Source: Haemonchus contortus
Lineage: Eukaryota; Nematoda; Chromadorea; Rhabditida; Trichostrongylidae
NCBI GenBank assembly: GCA_000469685.2
Contig: LS997563.1
Location: 6,882,437-6,946,436 of the forward strand
Length of the DNA stretch: 64,000 nucleotides
Direction of reading: 5' to 3'
Position 1 is the first letter of the stretch, and each line of letters begins with the position of its first letter. This document shows, piece by piece, positions 33,801 through 48,315 of this stretch. The notes under the pieces are model-generated. The model did no database searches. It was not told the origin of the DNA and saw only the letters and a program-made list of their open reading frames with translations. The position numbers and the translations under genes were made by a program.

Positions 33801-34284
33801 GCGGTCAAAATACGATTATTTTGATATTTTCTATTACCCCTGCGTTTTACCTGCCTCTATATATTATTGGGTTGTCCAAAAAACCCTGCGACACTTTGAG
33901 TTTGAGTATCGCTTGCTATTCGAAAGCGAATAGCGCCCAATTTTGATCTACGGTAGGGTAGATCACACCTAGCGGGTATTGCGAAATATTATAAAGAGGC
34001 TTCTTCTCTCACGGAAAAACAGTTACGGATCCTACAAATCCGAGTATCCTTCGACCCATCGTGTATTATGAATTTCTACAAGGACATTCTGCAAGAGAAG
34101 CAGCTAATAACATCTGCGCTGCATTCAAGAAAGATGTGGTACACCATTCCACTGTCAGTCGCTGGTATCACCGCTTCGAGCCCGGAGATATTTCTATTGA
34201 AGGACAGGAACGTCCTGGACGCCCGTCAACTCTTCATGATGATGATTTGCGCAGCGCTTTGATCTCAAAGACGAACATAACCAC

Positions 34285-34321
<37 letters not shown>

Positions 34322-37300
34322 ATATATAGTTGTATATATATGCATAGATATATACATACATATATACCTACACACAGACATACATACATACATACATACA
34401 TACATACATACATACATACATACATACATACATACATACATACATACATACATACATACATACATACATACATACATACATACATACATACATACATACA
34501 TACATACATACATACATACATACATACATACATACATACATACATACATACATACATACATACATACATACATACATACATACATACATACATACATACA
34601 TACATACATACATACATACATACATACATACATACATACATACATACATACATACATACATACATACATACATACATACATACATACATACATACATACA
34701 TACATACATACATACATACATACATACATACATACATACATACATACATACATACATACATACATACATACATACATACATACATACATACATACATACA
34801 TACATACATACATACATACATACATACATACATACATACATACATACATACATACATACATACATACATACATACATACATACATACATACATACATACA
34901 TACATACATACATACATACATACATACATACATACATACATACATACATACATACATACATACATACATACATACATACATACATACATACATACATACA
35001 TACATACATACATACATACATACATACATACATACATACATACATACATACATACATACATACATACATACATACATACATACATACATACATACATACA
35101 TACATACATACATACATACATACATACATACATACATACATACATACATACATACATACATACATACATACATACATACATACATACATACATACATACA
35201 TACATACATACATACATACATACATACATACATACATACATACATACATACATACATACATACATACATACATACATACATACATACATACATACATACA
35301 TACATACATACATACATACATACATACATACATACATACATACATACATACATACATACATACATACATACATACATACATACATACATACATACATACA
35401 TACATACATACATACATACATACATACATACATACATACATACATACATACATACATACATACATACATACATACATACATACATACATACATACATACA
35501 TACATACATACATACATACATACATACATACATACATACATACATACATACATACATACATACATACATACATACATACATACATACATACATACATACA
35601 TACATACATACATACATACATACATACATACATACATACATACATACATACATACATACATACATACATACATACATACATACATACATACATACATACA
35701 TACATACATACATACATACATACATACATACATACATACATACATACATACATACATACATACATACATACATACATACATACATACATACATACATACA
35801 TACATACATACATACATACATACATACATACATACATACATACATACATACATACATACATACATACATACATACATACATACATACATACATACATACA
35901 TACATACATACATACATACATACATACATACATACATACATACATACATACATACATACATACATACATACATACATACATACATACATACATACATACA
36001 TACATACATACATACATACATACATACATACATACATACATACATACATACATACATACATACATACATACATACATACATACATACATACATACATACA
36101 TACATACATACATACATACATACATACATACATACATACATACATACATACATACATACATACATACATACATACATACATACATACATACATACATACA
36201 TACATACATACATACATACATACATACATACATACATACATACATACATACATACATACATACATACATACATACATACATACATACATACATACATACA
36301 TACATACATACATACATACATACATACATACATACATACATACATACATACATACATACATACATACATACATACATACATACATACATACATACATACA
36401 TACATACATACATACATACATACATACATACATACATACATACATACATACATACATACATACATACATACATACATACATACATACATACATACATACA
36501 TACATACATACATACATACATACATACATACATACATACATACATACATACATACATACATACATACATACATACATACATACATACATACATACATACA
36601 TACATACATACATACATACATACATACATACATACATACATACATACATACATACATACATACATACATACATACATACATACATACATACATACATACA
36701 TACATACATACATACATACATACATACATACATACATACATACATACATACATACATACATACATACATACATACATACATACATACATACATACATACA
36801 TACATACATACATACATACATACATACATACATACATACATACATACATACATACATACATACATACATACATACATACATACATACATACATACATACA
36901 TACATACATACATACATACATACATACATACATACATACATACATACATACATACATACATACATACATACATACATACATACATACATACATACATACA
37001 TACATACATACATACATACATACATACATACATACATACATACATACATACATACATACATACATACATACATACATACATACATACATACATACATACA
37101 TACATACATACATACATACATACATACATACATACATACATACATACATACATACATACATACATACATACATACATACATACATACATACATACATACA
37201 TACATACATACATACATACATACATACATACATACATACATACATACATACATACATACATACATACATACATACATACATACATACATACATACATACA

Positions 37301-37616
37301 TACATACATACATACATACATACATACATACATACATACATACATACATACATACATACATACATACATACATACATACATACATACATACATACATACA
37401 TACATACATACATACATACATACATACATACATACATACATACATACATACATACATACATACATACATACATACATACATACATACATACATACATACA
37501 TACATACATACATACATACATACATACATACATACATACATACATACATACATACATACATACATACATACATACATACATACATACATACATACATACA
37601 TACATACATACATACA

Positions 37617-37648
<32 letters not shown>

Positions 37649-40600
37649 CATACATACATACATACATACATACATACATACATACATACATACATACATA
37701 CATACATACATACATACATACATACATACATACATACATACATACATACATACATACATACATACATACATACATACATACATACATACATACATACATA
37801 CATACATACATACATACATACATACATACATACATACATACATACATACATACATACATACATACATACATACATACATACATACATACATACATACATA
37901 CATACATACATACATACATACATACATACATACATACATACATACATACATACATACATACATACATACATACATACATACATACATACATACATACATA
38001 CATACATACATACATACATACATACATACATACATACATACATACATACATACATACATACATACATACATACATACATACATACATACATACATACATA
38101 CATACATACATACATACATACATACATACATACATACATACATACATACATACATACATACATACATACATACATACATACATACATACATACATACATA
38201 CATACATACATACATACATACATACATACATACATACATACATACATACATACATACATACATACATACATACATACATACATACATACATACATACATA
38301 CATACATACATACATACATACATACATACATACATACATACATACATACATACATACATACATACATACATACATACATACATACATACATACATACATA
38401 CATACATACATACATACATACATACATACATACATACATACATACATACATACATACATACATACATACATACATACATACATACATACATACATACATA
38501 CATACATACATACATACATACATACATACATACATACATACATACATACATACATACATACATACATACATACATACATACATACATACATACATACATA
38601 CATACATACATACATACATACATACATACATACATACATACATACATACATACATACATACATACATACATACATACATACATACATACATACATACATA
38701 CATACATACATACATACATACATACATACATACATACATACATACATACATACATACATACATACATACATACATACATACATACATACATACATACATA
38801 CATACATACATACATACATACATACATACATACATACATACATACATACATACATACATACATACATACATACATACATACATACATACATACATACATA
38901 CATACATACATACATACATACATACATACATACATACATACATACATACATACATACATACATACATACATACATACATACATACATACATACATACATA
39001 CATACATACATACATACATACATACATACATACATACATACATACATACATACATACATACATACATACATACATACATACATACATACATACATACATA
39101 CATACATACATACATACATACATACATACATACATACATACATACATACATACATACATACATACATACATACATACATACATACATACATACATACATA
39201 CATACATACATACATACATACATACATACATACATACATACATACATACATACATACATACATACATACATACATACATACATACATACATACATACATA
39301 CATACATACATACATACATACATACATACATACATACATACATACATACATACATACATACATACATACATACATACATACATACATACATACATACATA
39401 CATACATACATACATACATACATACATACATACATACATACATACATACATACATACATACATACATACATACATACATACATACATACATACATACATA
39501 CATACATACATACATACATACATACATACATACATACATACATACATACATACATACATACATACATACATACATACATACATACATACATACATACATA
39601 CATACATACATACATACATACATACATACATACATACATACATACATACATACATACATACATACATACATACATACATACATACATACATACATACATA
39701 CATACATACATACATACATACATACATACATACATACATACATACATACATACATACATACATACATACATACATACATACATACATACATACATACATA
39801 CATACATACATACATACATACATACATACATACATACATACATACATACATACATACATACATACATACATACATACATACATACATACATACATACATA
39901 CATACATACATACATACATACATACATACATACATACATACATACATACATACATACATACATACATACATACATACATACATACATACATACATACATA
40001 CATACATACATACATACATACATACATACATACATACATACATACATACATACATACATACATACATACATACATACATACATACATACATACATACATA
40101 CATACATACATACATACATACATACATACATACATACATACATACATACATACATACATACATACATACATACATACATACATACATACATACATACATA
40201 CATACATACATACATACATACATACATACATACATACATACATACATACATACATACATACATACATACATACATACATACATACATACATACATACATA
40301 CATACATACATACATACATACATACATACATACATACATACATACATACATACATACATACATACATACATACATACATACATACATACATACATACATA
40401 CATACATACATACATACATACATACATACATACATACATACATACATACATACATACATACATACATACATACATACATACATACATACATACATACATA
40501 CATACATACATACATACATACATACATACATACATACATACATACATACATACATACATACATACATACATACATACATACATACATACATACATACATA

Positions 40601-43600
40601 CATACATACATACATACATACATACATACATACATACATACATACATACATACATACATACATACATACATACATACATACATACATACATACATACATA
40701 CATACATACATACATACATACATACATACATACATACATACATACATACATACATACATACATACATACATACATACATACATACATACATACATACATA
40801 CATACATACATACATACATACATACATACATACATACATACATACATACATACATACATACATACATACATACATACATACATACATACATACATACATA
40901 CATACATACATACATACATACATACATACATACATACATACATACATACATACATACATACATACATACATACATACATACATACATACATACATACATA
41001 CATACATACATACATACATACATACATACATACATACATACATACATACATACATACATACATACATACATACATACATACATACATACATACATACATA
41101 CATACATACATACATACATACATACATACATACATACATACATACATACATACATACATACATACATACATACATACATACATACATACATACATACATA
41201 CATACATACATACATACATACATACATACATACATACATACATACATACATACATACATACATACATACATACATACATACATACATACATACATACATA
41301 CATACATACATACATACATACATACATACATACATACATACATACATACATACATACATACATACATACATACATACATACATACATACATACATACATA
41401 CATACATACATACATACATACATACATACATACATACATACATACATACATACATACATACATACATACATACATACATACATACATACATACATACATA
41501 CATACATACATACATACATACATACATACATACATACATACATACATACATACATACATACATACATACATACATACATACATACATACATACATACATA
41601 CATACATACATACATACATACATACATACATACATACATACATACATACATACATACATACATACATACATACATACATACATACATACATACATACATA
41701 CATACATACATACATACATACATACATACATACATACATACATACATACATACATACATACATACATACATACATACATACATACATACATACATACATA
41801 CATACATACATACATACATACATACATACATACATACATACATACATACATACATACATACATACATACATACATACATACATACATACATACATACATA
41901 CATACATACATACATACATACATACATACATACATACATACATACATACATACATACATACATACATACATACATACATACATACATACATACATACATA
42001 CATACATACATACATACATACATACATACATACATACATACATACATACATACATACATACATACATACATACATACATACATACAATACATAACATACA
42101 TACATACATACATACATACATACATACATACATACATACATACATACATACATACATACATACATACATACATACATACATACATACATACATACATACA
42201 TACATACATACATACATACATACATACATACATACATACATACATACATACATACATACATACATACATACATACATACATCAACAATACATACATACAT
42301 ACATACATACATACATACATACATACATACATACATACAATTAGCAATGACGGGAATTAGCAATGACGCTCGGGTGCAGCAAATCAACCGTCAGCGATCG
42401 TCTTGCCTCTCTTGGCTTTCGCAAGATTCTTTCGACATGGGTGCCTCACGAACTTCGCGAATCGGACCGAGCCTGTCGTGTTAGCATTGCCGAGTCATTG
42501 CTTCTTCGTCCGCATAGGAAGGATTTGTTGGATGGGATAGTGACAGGAGACGAAAGCTGGGTGCTGTATGTAAATGATACCCGCAAGAGAGTGTGGTTGT
42601 CAAAGGGCGAACTGCCACCGAAGCAATCGAAAAGTGGTTTGCAACAGAAGAAGATTCTCCCATGTTGTTGGTGGAATTGTGATGGGATGCTCTACTACGA
42701 ATTCCTGGAAAGTGTCACTACTGTGACGGCGACGACGAACTCTAATCAGCTACAGAAGGTAGCCGATGCAATCCTTCACAATTATCCAAAACGACTGGAA
42801 ACCTATCTACTGCACGACAACGCTCGCCCCCACGTGGCAACGATGACGCGTCAGAAAATTCAGGAGCTAGGTTGGGAAGTACTACCTCATCCACCGTACT
42901 CTCCTATCTAGCCCCTTCCGACACTTGTTCCGAGCCTTGAGGCGGCACCTACGAGATAAGATTTTCGATAATCAGGAGCAACTCAAAATGGAGGTGGGCA
43001 ACTTCTTCAGCACGCAATCCGATGATTTCTGGAGAAGTGGGATCGACAAACTGCGAGTGAAATGGATGAAGGTCATCGATAATAACGGCGACTATATCAC
43101 TGACTGAACTTGTCCTTTATTGTATAAAAAACTATGTAAAATTTGTGTTGTTAGTGTCGCATTATTTTCTGGACAACCCAATAGGTTGATGCATAATTAT
43201 TGCGGATTATTTCCAGCAAATTTTACTCAACGAAACTATAGAAATTCTAAGCAAAGACATATTCAAATATTTACTCGGGAACTTATTCACCATCTACGTC
43301 ATGCACTGCTTCACACTGATTAGTTAGTCGGATCCCAAAAGCGAAGAAGTTCTGATCCTTGGAGGCAATCAACGCCTTGACATCGGCCATCAGGTCATCT
43401 AAATCGACGTAATTTCTATTCTCTAGCCATTTTTTCGATGAACGGTTGACGAGATAATCCATAAAAGTTTCTGCTGGTGAATATGGCAGATTTAGGGGCA
43501 GATCCCATTTCTTGGTTGGCTCTGGCTGATTGTTCGATCGCCGAAAAGTTACTGAGATCGCGGAATGACTGTGCCAACTTCCAATCTTTCTCGAGGTAGC

Positions 43601-45334
43601 TAAGCCTAATTTCGCGAATATGCGGATGTTTTTCTGAGTATATTCTTGTAGAGAAAATCAAGTAGATCATTTCTAGAAAAAACCCGATTTCATTATTCAA
43701 ATTCTATCGAGGGAAAAAAAGCCGCGGAAAAATCCGCAATATTTATGCATCAATTTAATACAAGCTCTGGGGAAAACAGAGGCACGGTTCACTTTGTTAC
43801 ACATTTGCACCGTTCATGGGTACTACCTATATCACGATGACTTTGAAAGACTCAAACAGTGATCATCGGATCAGTTCTATTAAGAAATGAAAATGATCTC
43901 TCGCGCAGTTGGAAGATTTTTGCTGCCTCTCGTGTTGCTCAGGACCGCATATGGCTCGAAGTTTAGGTTCCCGGCCTCCTAGTGAACCTTTTGCAAATGA
44001 GGCATTCTAGCAGAAATGTGGGTTCATACTTCGCTACTTCCAGACCGTCTTTTGCGATGACATCGCCTCAAACTGCCTCTTTTTCATATCCGTAATCTTT
44101 CCAGCACATAAACCATAGAATCTCGCTTATGATGAGCTCGAGAGCGTACCAATAAAAAAGACCCAATATGACACTATCCAGAGCTCGATTTTGTATTTCC
44201 ATTAGTTCCAATCATTCGTCTGAGCTCATTTAATAGTACCAACGATAAGTGGCGTGCTATCACACACATGGTCCTGGGGTCAAGTCCTGTCTCCATACCA
44301 AATGAAGTCAACCAAGCTTTCCATTACCCGAATTGACTAAGTGATACTATCACTCAGATTGAACTGGTAAGCCTTAGAAAACTGCAATCTCTATTTTATT
44401 TCATAGTCGACAGAATTCAGGAACGCGAATTTGGATGCATTCCATCTGATTATCCGCTTGGGCTTCGGTTAGCTCCCCGTCTCTCCCAGAAAAGTGCGAA
44501 GAGGACAAGGCGACTTAACTACCTTACTTCTTCATAAGGATTCTTTTTTAATGTCTACAAGGAAGTAAATTCGTCACACGGTTCCTCGTCTCCCACGGAC
44601 GAGGCTCGTGACAGTTGGTAACATCCAAAAACAGAGGTCTATACTCATAATGTCACGAAGTGACGTTGTAAACCTAATATGGCGATTACTAGTGAATAGA
44701 GTTCTGGACTCACCTGCACAATTGAAAATATTTGTTTACAAAGCTGTTTGTGACCAGCAATATTGAGGAAACAAATGTCATACTGTACGTAAGCATAAGA
44801 AAGGGACCAGCAGTCCAATCACCACCTCGCCCCGTAGAAACCAATAAAAATGTCCAATCGAACGAAGCAGCTCTCTAAATGGAAAATGTTAATGATTGCG
44901 TTAAATGAATTCATTTTTTAGTCACTGATGTCGAAAACTAATGGAAAGGCCCCTCCCTTCCTCTTTCTTCCTAAATTCATTGCAAACAATGAAATCTGCT
45001 GAATGATGCTAAAATCTGGTCATACCGTTACCCCGGGTACCAGGGCGCCCAGTTCTTTGCGAATGATTCTTTACATTCTGATGATAATTTTCTGTGATAA
45101 GTTTCAATAACTGACCGGTGCAAGAAGGAAATAACTGACGGTGGATATGAGATTCTGAACGAACCATAGAATAAGGAAATATTTACACGCCAAAGTTTTT
45201 AATGGGCATGCAATATACACGATGAAGAGAAGAATATTTGCCACAAAGGCCAAACAGCATATACATTCAACCGACACCGTATAAGGGCTACGGAATGCGC
45301 TCGGACTGACAAGAAGATCAGATACATTCGGCAT
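30898..45334 (-). CDS. Str-superfamily 7TM chemoreceptor gene 4 (intact, 11.4 kb intron)
   Basis: Five exons, 351 aa: 45116-45334, 44714-44874, 33124-33328, 32571-32747, 30898-31191; phases 0, 2, 0, 0, all GT-AG. Exon 1: MPNVSDL start, TM1 (CICCLAFVANILLFIVYIA), CPLKT, TM2 (YFLILWFVQNLISTVSYFLL). Exon 2: RAASFDWTFLLVSTGRGGDW and TM3. Exon 3: RPLESNIYASTKW, TM4 (NAAVIVNWLLMNVC), GWPSKQF. Exon 4: TM5 (FILLVEALVMMFLVG) and the start of TM6. Exon 5: TACPVFLLHIPMYTMYGLLF, TM7, IKDYRRFIL, basic tail. I linked the two exon groups because each lacks exactly what the other supplies and the phases fit. Intron 2 (33,329-44,713) contains a mariner with an 8-kb microsatellite, a deleted mariner on each side and a SINE; an inverted-repeat element abuts the exon 4 donor. 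Whether so large and repetitive an intron is spliced efficiently is unknown. Confidence 0.85.
31619..31879. mobile_element. Inverted-repeat element, family B copy 2 (Mutator-type MITE)
   Basis: 261 bp in intron 4 of gene 4, flanked by the perfect 9-bp direct repeat GCGTGCAGC (31,610-31,618 and 31,880-31,888). Terminal inverted repeats of about 50 bp share GTCAAGTCGTGCGTCCGAGG and GTGCGCGCGGCAA. The left end GGGGGACG matches copy 1 at 15,585. Short open frames on both strands are by-products of the palindromic structure. Confidence 0.88.
32189..32557. mobile_element. Long-TIR fold-back element, family C
   Basis: About 370 bp with inverted arms of about 140 bp (left arm begins GCACTATTTACCCTTTACTG; the right arm is its complement) and a centre of about 95 bp. 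Flanked by CTTTTTTCAG on both sides (32,179-32,188 and 32,558-32,567); the duplication is 8-10 bp because its edge overlaps the arm ends. The right flank is three bases inside intron 4 of gene 4, next to the exon 4 donor. Confidence 0.82.
32838..32960 (+). repeat. tRNA-derived SINE head
   Basis: ATGTGGTGTAGTAGCAAATGG, then GAGCACTATCACAGGCATA; box B degraded (AGATCCAATTCC). Intron 3 of gene 4. Confidence 0.5.
33537..33766 (+). mobile_element. Cecropia-type mariner, truncated end
   Basis: Begins with terminus TTAGGTTGATGCATAATTAT and continues into the N-terminal part of the deleted mariner also present at 43.2-43.8 kb in inverted orientation (shared CTCAGTAACTTTTC.GCGATCG), where it breaks off. 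The terminus resembles the well-known cecropia-subfamily mariner termini (TTAGGTTGGTGCAAAAGTAA in Hsmar1). Confidence 0.7.
34061..43107 (+). pseudogene. Mariner transposase, split by (ACAT)n
   Basis: Part 1 (about 34,040-34,290) is the N-terminal DNA-binding half: YYEFLQGHSAREAANNICAA, HHSTVSRWYHRFEPGDIS, GRPSTLHDDDLRSAL. Part 2 (about 42,345-43,107) resumes at ELAMTLGCSKSTVSDRL, the second helix-turn-helix, then WVPHELRESDRACR, TGDESWVLY (first catalytic Asp, 42,543-42,560), CCWWNCDGMLYYEFL, LLHDNARPHVATM (second Asp, about 42,816) and PHPPYSP, then a frame break at 42,909 that removes the third Asp; the end continues as FRALRRHLRDKIFDNQEQLK and WMKVIDNNGDYITD. No good ATG precedes part 1. 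Three kinds of damage (start, microsatellite, lost DDD residue) mean no active enzyme. Confidence 0.85.
34284..42339. repeat. (ACAT)n microsatellite, about 7.96 kb
   Basis: A GTATAT-type hexanucleotide and TA-rich lead-in (34,284-34,377) passes into (ACAT)n from 34,378 to 42,339, about 1,990 units. From 34,378 to about 42,086 I see one irregularity, an extra TA near 37,646; the last 250 bp carry small slips near 42,087-42,094 and 42,280-42,287. ACAT repeats contain no stop codon in any of the six frames (Thr-Tyr-Ile-His on one strand, Met-Tyr-Val-Cys on the other), so 2,660-2,720-codon frames appear on both strands; none is a gene. Confidence 0.98.
43182..43759 (-). mobile_element. Deleted cecropia-type mariner, copy 2
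   Basis: About 578 bp with both ends related to TTGATGCATAATTATTGCGG. Minus-strand coding remnants: HIREIRLSYLEKDWKLAQSF, FRDLSNFSAIEQS, then a jump to the C-terminal region (SPAETFMDYLVN, KKWLENRNYVDLDDLM, ASKDQNFFAFGIR, DVDGE). The middle with the catalytic core is missing, so it depends on a helper enzyme. It starts directly at the right end of mariner 2; the two share a TA. Confidence 0.8.
44240..44350 (+). repeat. tRNA-derived SINE head
   Basis: CGATAAGTGGCGTGCTATCA, CACACATGGTCCTGGGGTC, box B-like GGGTCAAGTCCTG. Intron 2 of gene 4. Confidence 0.5.
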
Positions 45335-45356
45335 GCTCTACGAAGCTCTCTAAAAC
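45335..45356 (-). promoter_or_regulatory. Candidate trans-splice acceptor, gene 4
   Basis: Minus strand CGTTTTAG, then 15 nt, then the gene 4 ATG. Spliced-leader site or 5' UTR intron end. Confidence 0.35.
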
Positions 45357-48306
45357 GAGTGTTTCAACAGGTTTGTTTCTAGCATAACATAAATAAAAAC
45401 AGAAAAACATTCTACCGATTTCTTATGATTAAAAAGGCGAAAGGAGCCGAAAGGTAGATAGCAGGCACAAAATCTTTTTGGTTCTTGTTTGGGTGGTCAC
45501 TTACTGTCAATCAACACTTTGACAGTACAGTTTATCAGATTAGAGAGACGAGCAGCCCGAAGTTGAGGAAATACTTCTAGAAATTTTCAGATAGTAGAGG
45601 TTAGACAGTTTTCAGTGTGAGAATAGAATCCGGTGGATGACTACCGCTTGTTTACTTCTGATCTTTCAAACGTATCTTCAGATGGCAACATTCGGATCGG
45701 GAGGTATCACAGGTTGAAATGAACGTCAAGGTTAATAACAGGACACTAACCCTAAAACTCTACGCGGTTCTTCTGACCCACGGAATAAAGTGTCTTGCTT
45801 GAAAAGGTATCCTGTCTAAGTGCCCGTTGGGGTGGGTGCTTGACGGCAGTTTCCTCCCGAAGTCAGAGGGATGTCGTTTGACTCCTACAGCTGTGAAGCT
45901 CCGACGGTCACCGTTGAGTTTTCACCTGATTTCCGCTATTTTGAACGACTCTGACTCCTCTACTTGTGATGATCCTGCCATGTCGTTTGCTCACTATTTT
46001 CACCACGCCTTCTTGTCGCTACCACAAAGTTGCCAGAGGAGCTGCCGGTTCTCTTGGTCGATATGGTGGGGACAGTTTTCGTGTGGATTCGGAGAGGAAC
46101 TGGGAGAGTACTATTCAATGATAATCATCGAACCTCCCTTCTTAATCTTGGCGACTTCCTCCACTAATCTTAGCTTGCGCTTCCTTCTCGATGCAGGTGA
46201 ACCCATCGCAGATGATAGCTTTTGAAACTGCGCTTCTGAGGTGGTACTCCGAATGATGAATACGAGCAATCACTGCTCATTTCATACTAAACCGTGACTC
46301 CAGACCTGTAGGAGTAAGCGATCCCTCTCAGTTCAAGTATCCGGTGCACAGCTGCTTCACAATTGTGGTGTCGCTCAGTCCAGTAAGGACGTCCTTAAGC
46401 TTTCCAGCTTCCCTTATCAAAACTTCGTCATGTCGGATGAGGCCTTCGGTGGAAAAAAGTAACGAACACCATAATGGGGACCGCCAAGTGAAGCCTAATA
46501 GCTCCCATTATGTAGCATCATCGGTGCACGGGATATCCCCGTGTAGACTACTGGGATCTAAAGTTCTAAATAGGCTCTGGACGGTTAGTCATGGTATTCC
46601 AGAGTGGACAATGACAACTTCTACAAGAAGGTTTCGAACCGCCTCTTATTTATTGTTTCCCAGTAAAGGCCAACCTCTGGCTGGCACGTATATTATGACA
46701 GCCAGGCAGGAACCGCTTCATGCACTTCATTTTCTCGCATAAAACAAGAAGTATTTCATTATGGTGGCAACAAAAACAAATATTGTTAACGAATTACGCA
46801 GAAATTTAGTAGAAGAAAAAGAAAAGAAAGGTACTGTAGCGGCTAGAAATAATATAAGAAATATATCATATTTTGTTGAAGCTGAGACAAATCCAGTAGT
46901 AATAGCGACTTTTTAGGCGGGATGATGTAGTGGCAAGGGGGGGGGGGGTGTGGTGCGTTAGGAACGAAATGCTCGCGTCGCGGTGAGAGGGGCGTCGCGC
47001 GCGAAGGAATGTAGCAGGATGCAGCAGTAGGTAAGAAATACAAGAACAAAAGTACTTATAGTAGAATTATGCATAAAATAATGATCGCATATCGATTGAG
47101 CTGTATGAAGAACGCTAGAGCTGTAATAACGGCGAATGAGTGGTCCGCGACAGCCGCGTGCGGCGAATCGATAACCCAAAATCGTTCCTAACGCCCGTCT
47201 CCCGCATGGGGGGCACTATCACACATGCACGACCCGGCTCAAGTCCTGGACTTGTAATCACAGAGGGTAATCACACGTTCCGTCTCTTCAAGGTCGGTGA
47301 ATTGGTAACAGACTCGTCTCGGAGGATAAAAGCATTGACTTCTCGAACATCGGCTGGCCACCGTAAACGATTCTGCCGGCCACATAAGTATTCACACCAC
47401 TGAACTAATCGGATCCGGGGAGCATCCCGGAAGCGGGATTGCTTGTCGCTACAGATGTTATGTTTTTTTCAAGTATATCAAGTCTGAAGATGTTCCAGAT
47501 CTGGCCGCTTTTGCCGTCTCGGTTGGTCAGAACTTGGAGGTTCGCGAAAGAAAACTCTTGTTCCATTCATAAACTTTACCGACCATCACTTCCGCCACAG
47601 TAAAAATCGATAACAGTAACAGTAATTGTTTGCCTTCCTTTTTTGTGTGAGGGGGGGGGGGGGGAGGAAATAGGCGACTTTCTTCTTGACACGATGGTGT
47701 TCACACTTTGAGAAAGCGAGATGCACGATGACGTCGCTTGATGAAGAAGCGGATATGGCCACTAGGCTGAGAGCAACTACAGTTGTGAAAGTAGGTCTCC
47801 CAGAAAGGGTGGCTGGGCTAACATCATCATCTGCTGCGCAGGACATAATGTGTGCGAAGATGAAGTATTTGATGCGATGGTCGATTACAAAGCCAAGGAG
47901 CCCGACCTAAAAGCACAATTCACAGTACTTTCAAGCCAGGGTGGCGAAGAAAGCACGGAAATTATTGAATTTTAAAAATATGAGACTAAAAAAAAGAGCA
48001 GTGAAGGAGTTGTACGAGATGACCGTCTGGGTGTCTCTCATTTAAGCGTACTATTCGACTCATCCTATGACTAGTGCATTGATAAGAAGACCGGCGTACA
48101 GAACACGGGCACTTTGAGTGTCCGTGTTGGCCATACCGGTTTTGGAGCCCTTCTTTCAGCCTGCCTAGGCCGTCTTTCGGCCCGGTAGCGACCCATGTAC
48201 TACTCTTGGGGAGAATAGATTCGTTCTAGCAGAAAATATCGGAAGCCATTTCAATCGTGAGCTGTGCCTCCAAGCAGAAAGAAAAGGGTTATCAATACGA
48301 ATTCGA
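45357..48306. other. Intergenic between genes 4 and 5 (part 1)
   Basis: No recognised gene. At 45.83-46.74 kb there are two long plus-strand frames (132 codons each) in GC-richer sequence with no recognised domain on either strand; possibly part of an unidentified repeat. Homopolymer G runs lie near 46,937 and 47,651. A SINE is listed separately. Confidence 0.5.
47185..47410 (+). repeat. tRNA-derived SINE
   Basis: Head with GGCACTATCACACATGCAC and CGGCTCAAGTCCTGG, body with GGTGAATTGGTAACAGACTC, GGATAAAAGCATTGACTTC, CATCGGCTGGCCACCG, CGGCCACATAAGTATTC. Confidence 0.65.
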
Positions 48307-48315
48307 ACGAACAAT

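Larger units (their letters stand above)
33867..43181 (+). mobile_element. Mariner transposon 2, expanded by an internal microsatellite
   Basis: Termini TTGGGTTGTCCA at 33,867 and its complement ending at 43,181, each flanked by TA, the usual mariner target duplication. Without the microsatellite the element would be about 1.3 kb, normal for mariner. It lies antisense to gene 4 in intron 2. Confidence 0.88.

Noticed and set aside
34378..42339. Possible centromeric or telomeric satellite, or CRISPR-like array
   Set aside because: The unit is four bases with no spacers, and it lies inside a transposon within an intron.
34061..42387. Giant open frames of 2,660-2,720 codons on both strands
   Set aside because: They are translations of (ACAT)n, which has no stop in any frame. 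Only the short flanks are coding, and those are mariner transposase remnants.
45827..46742. Two 132-codon plus-strand frames as genes
   Set aside because: No recognisable domain, and the strand is opposite to all genes here; left as unidentified sequence.
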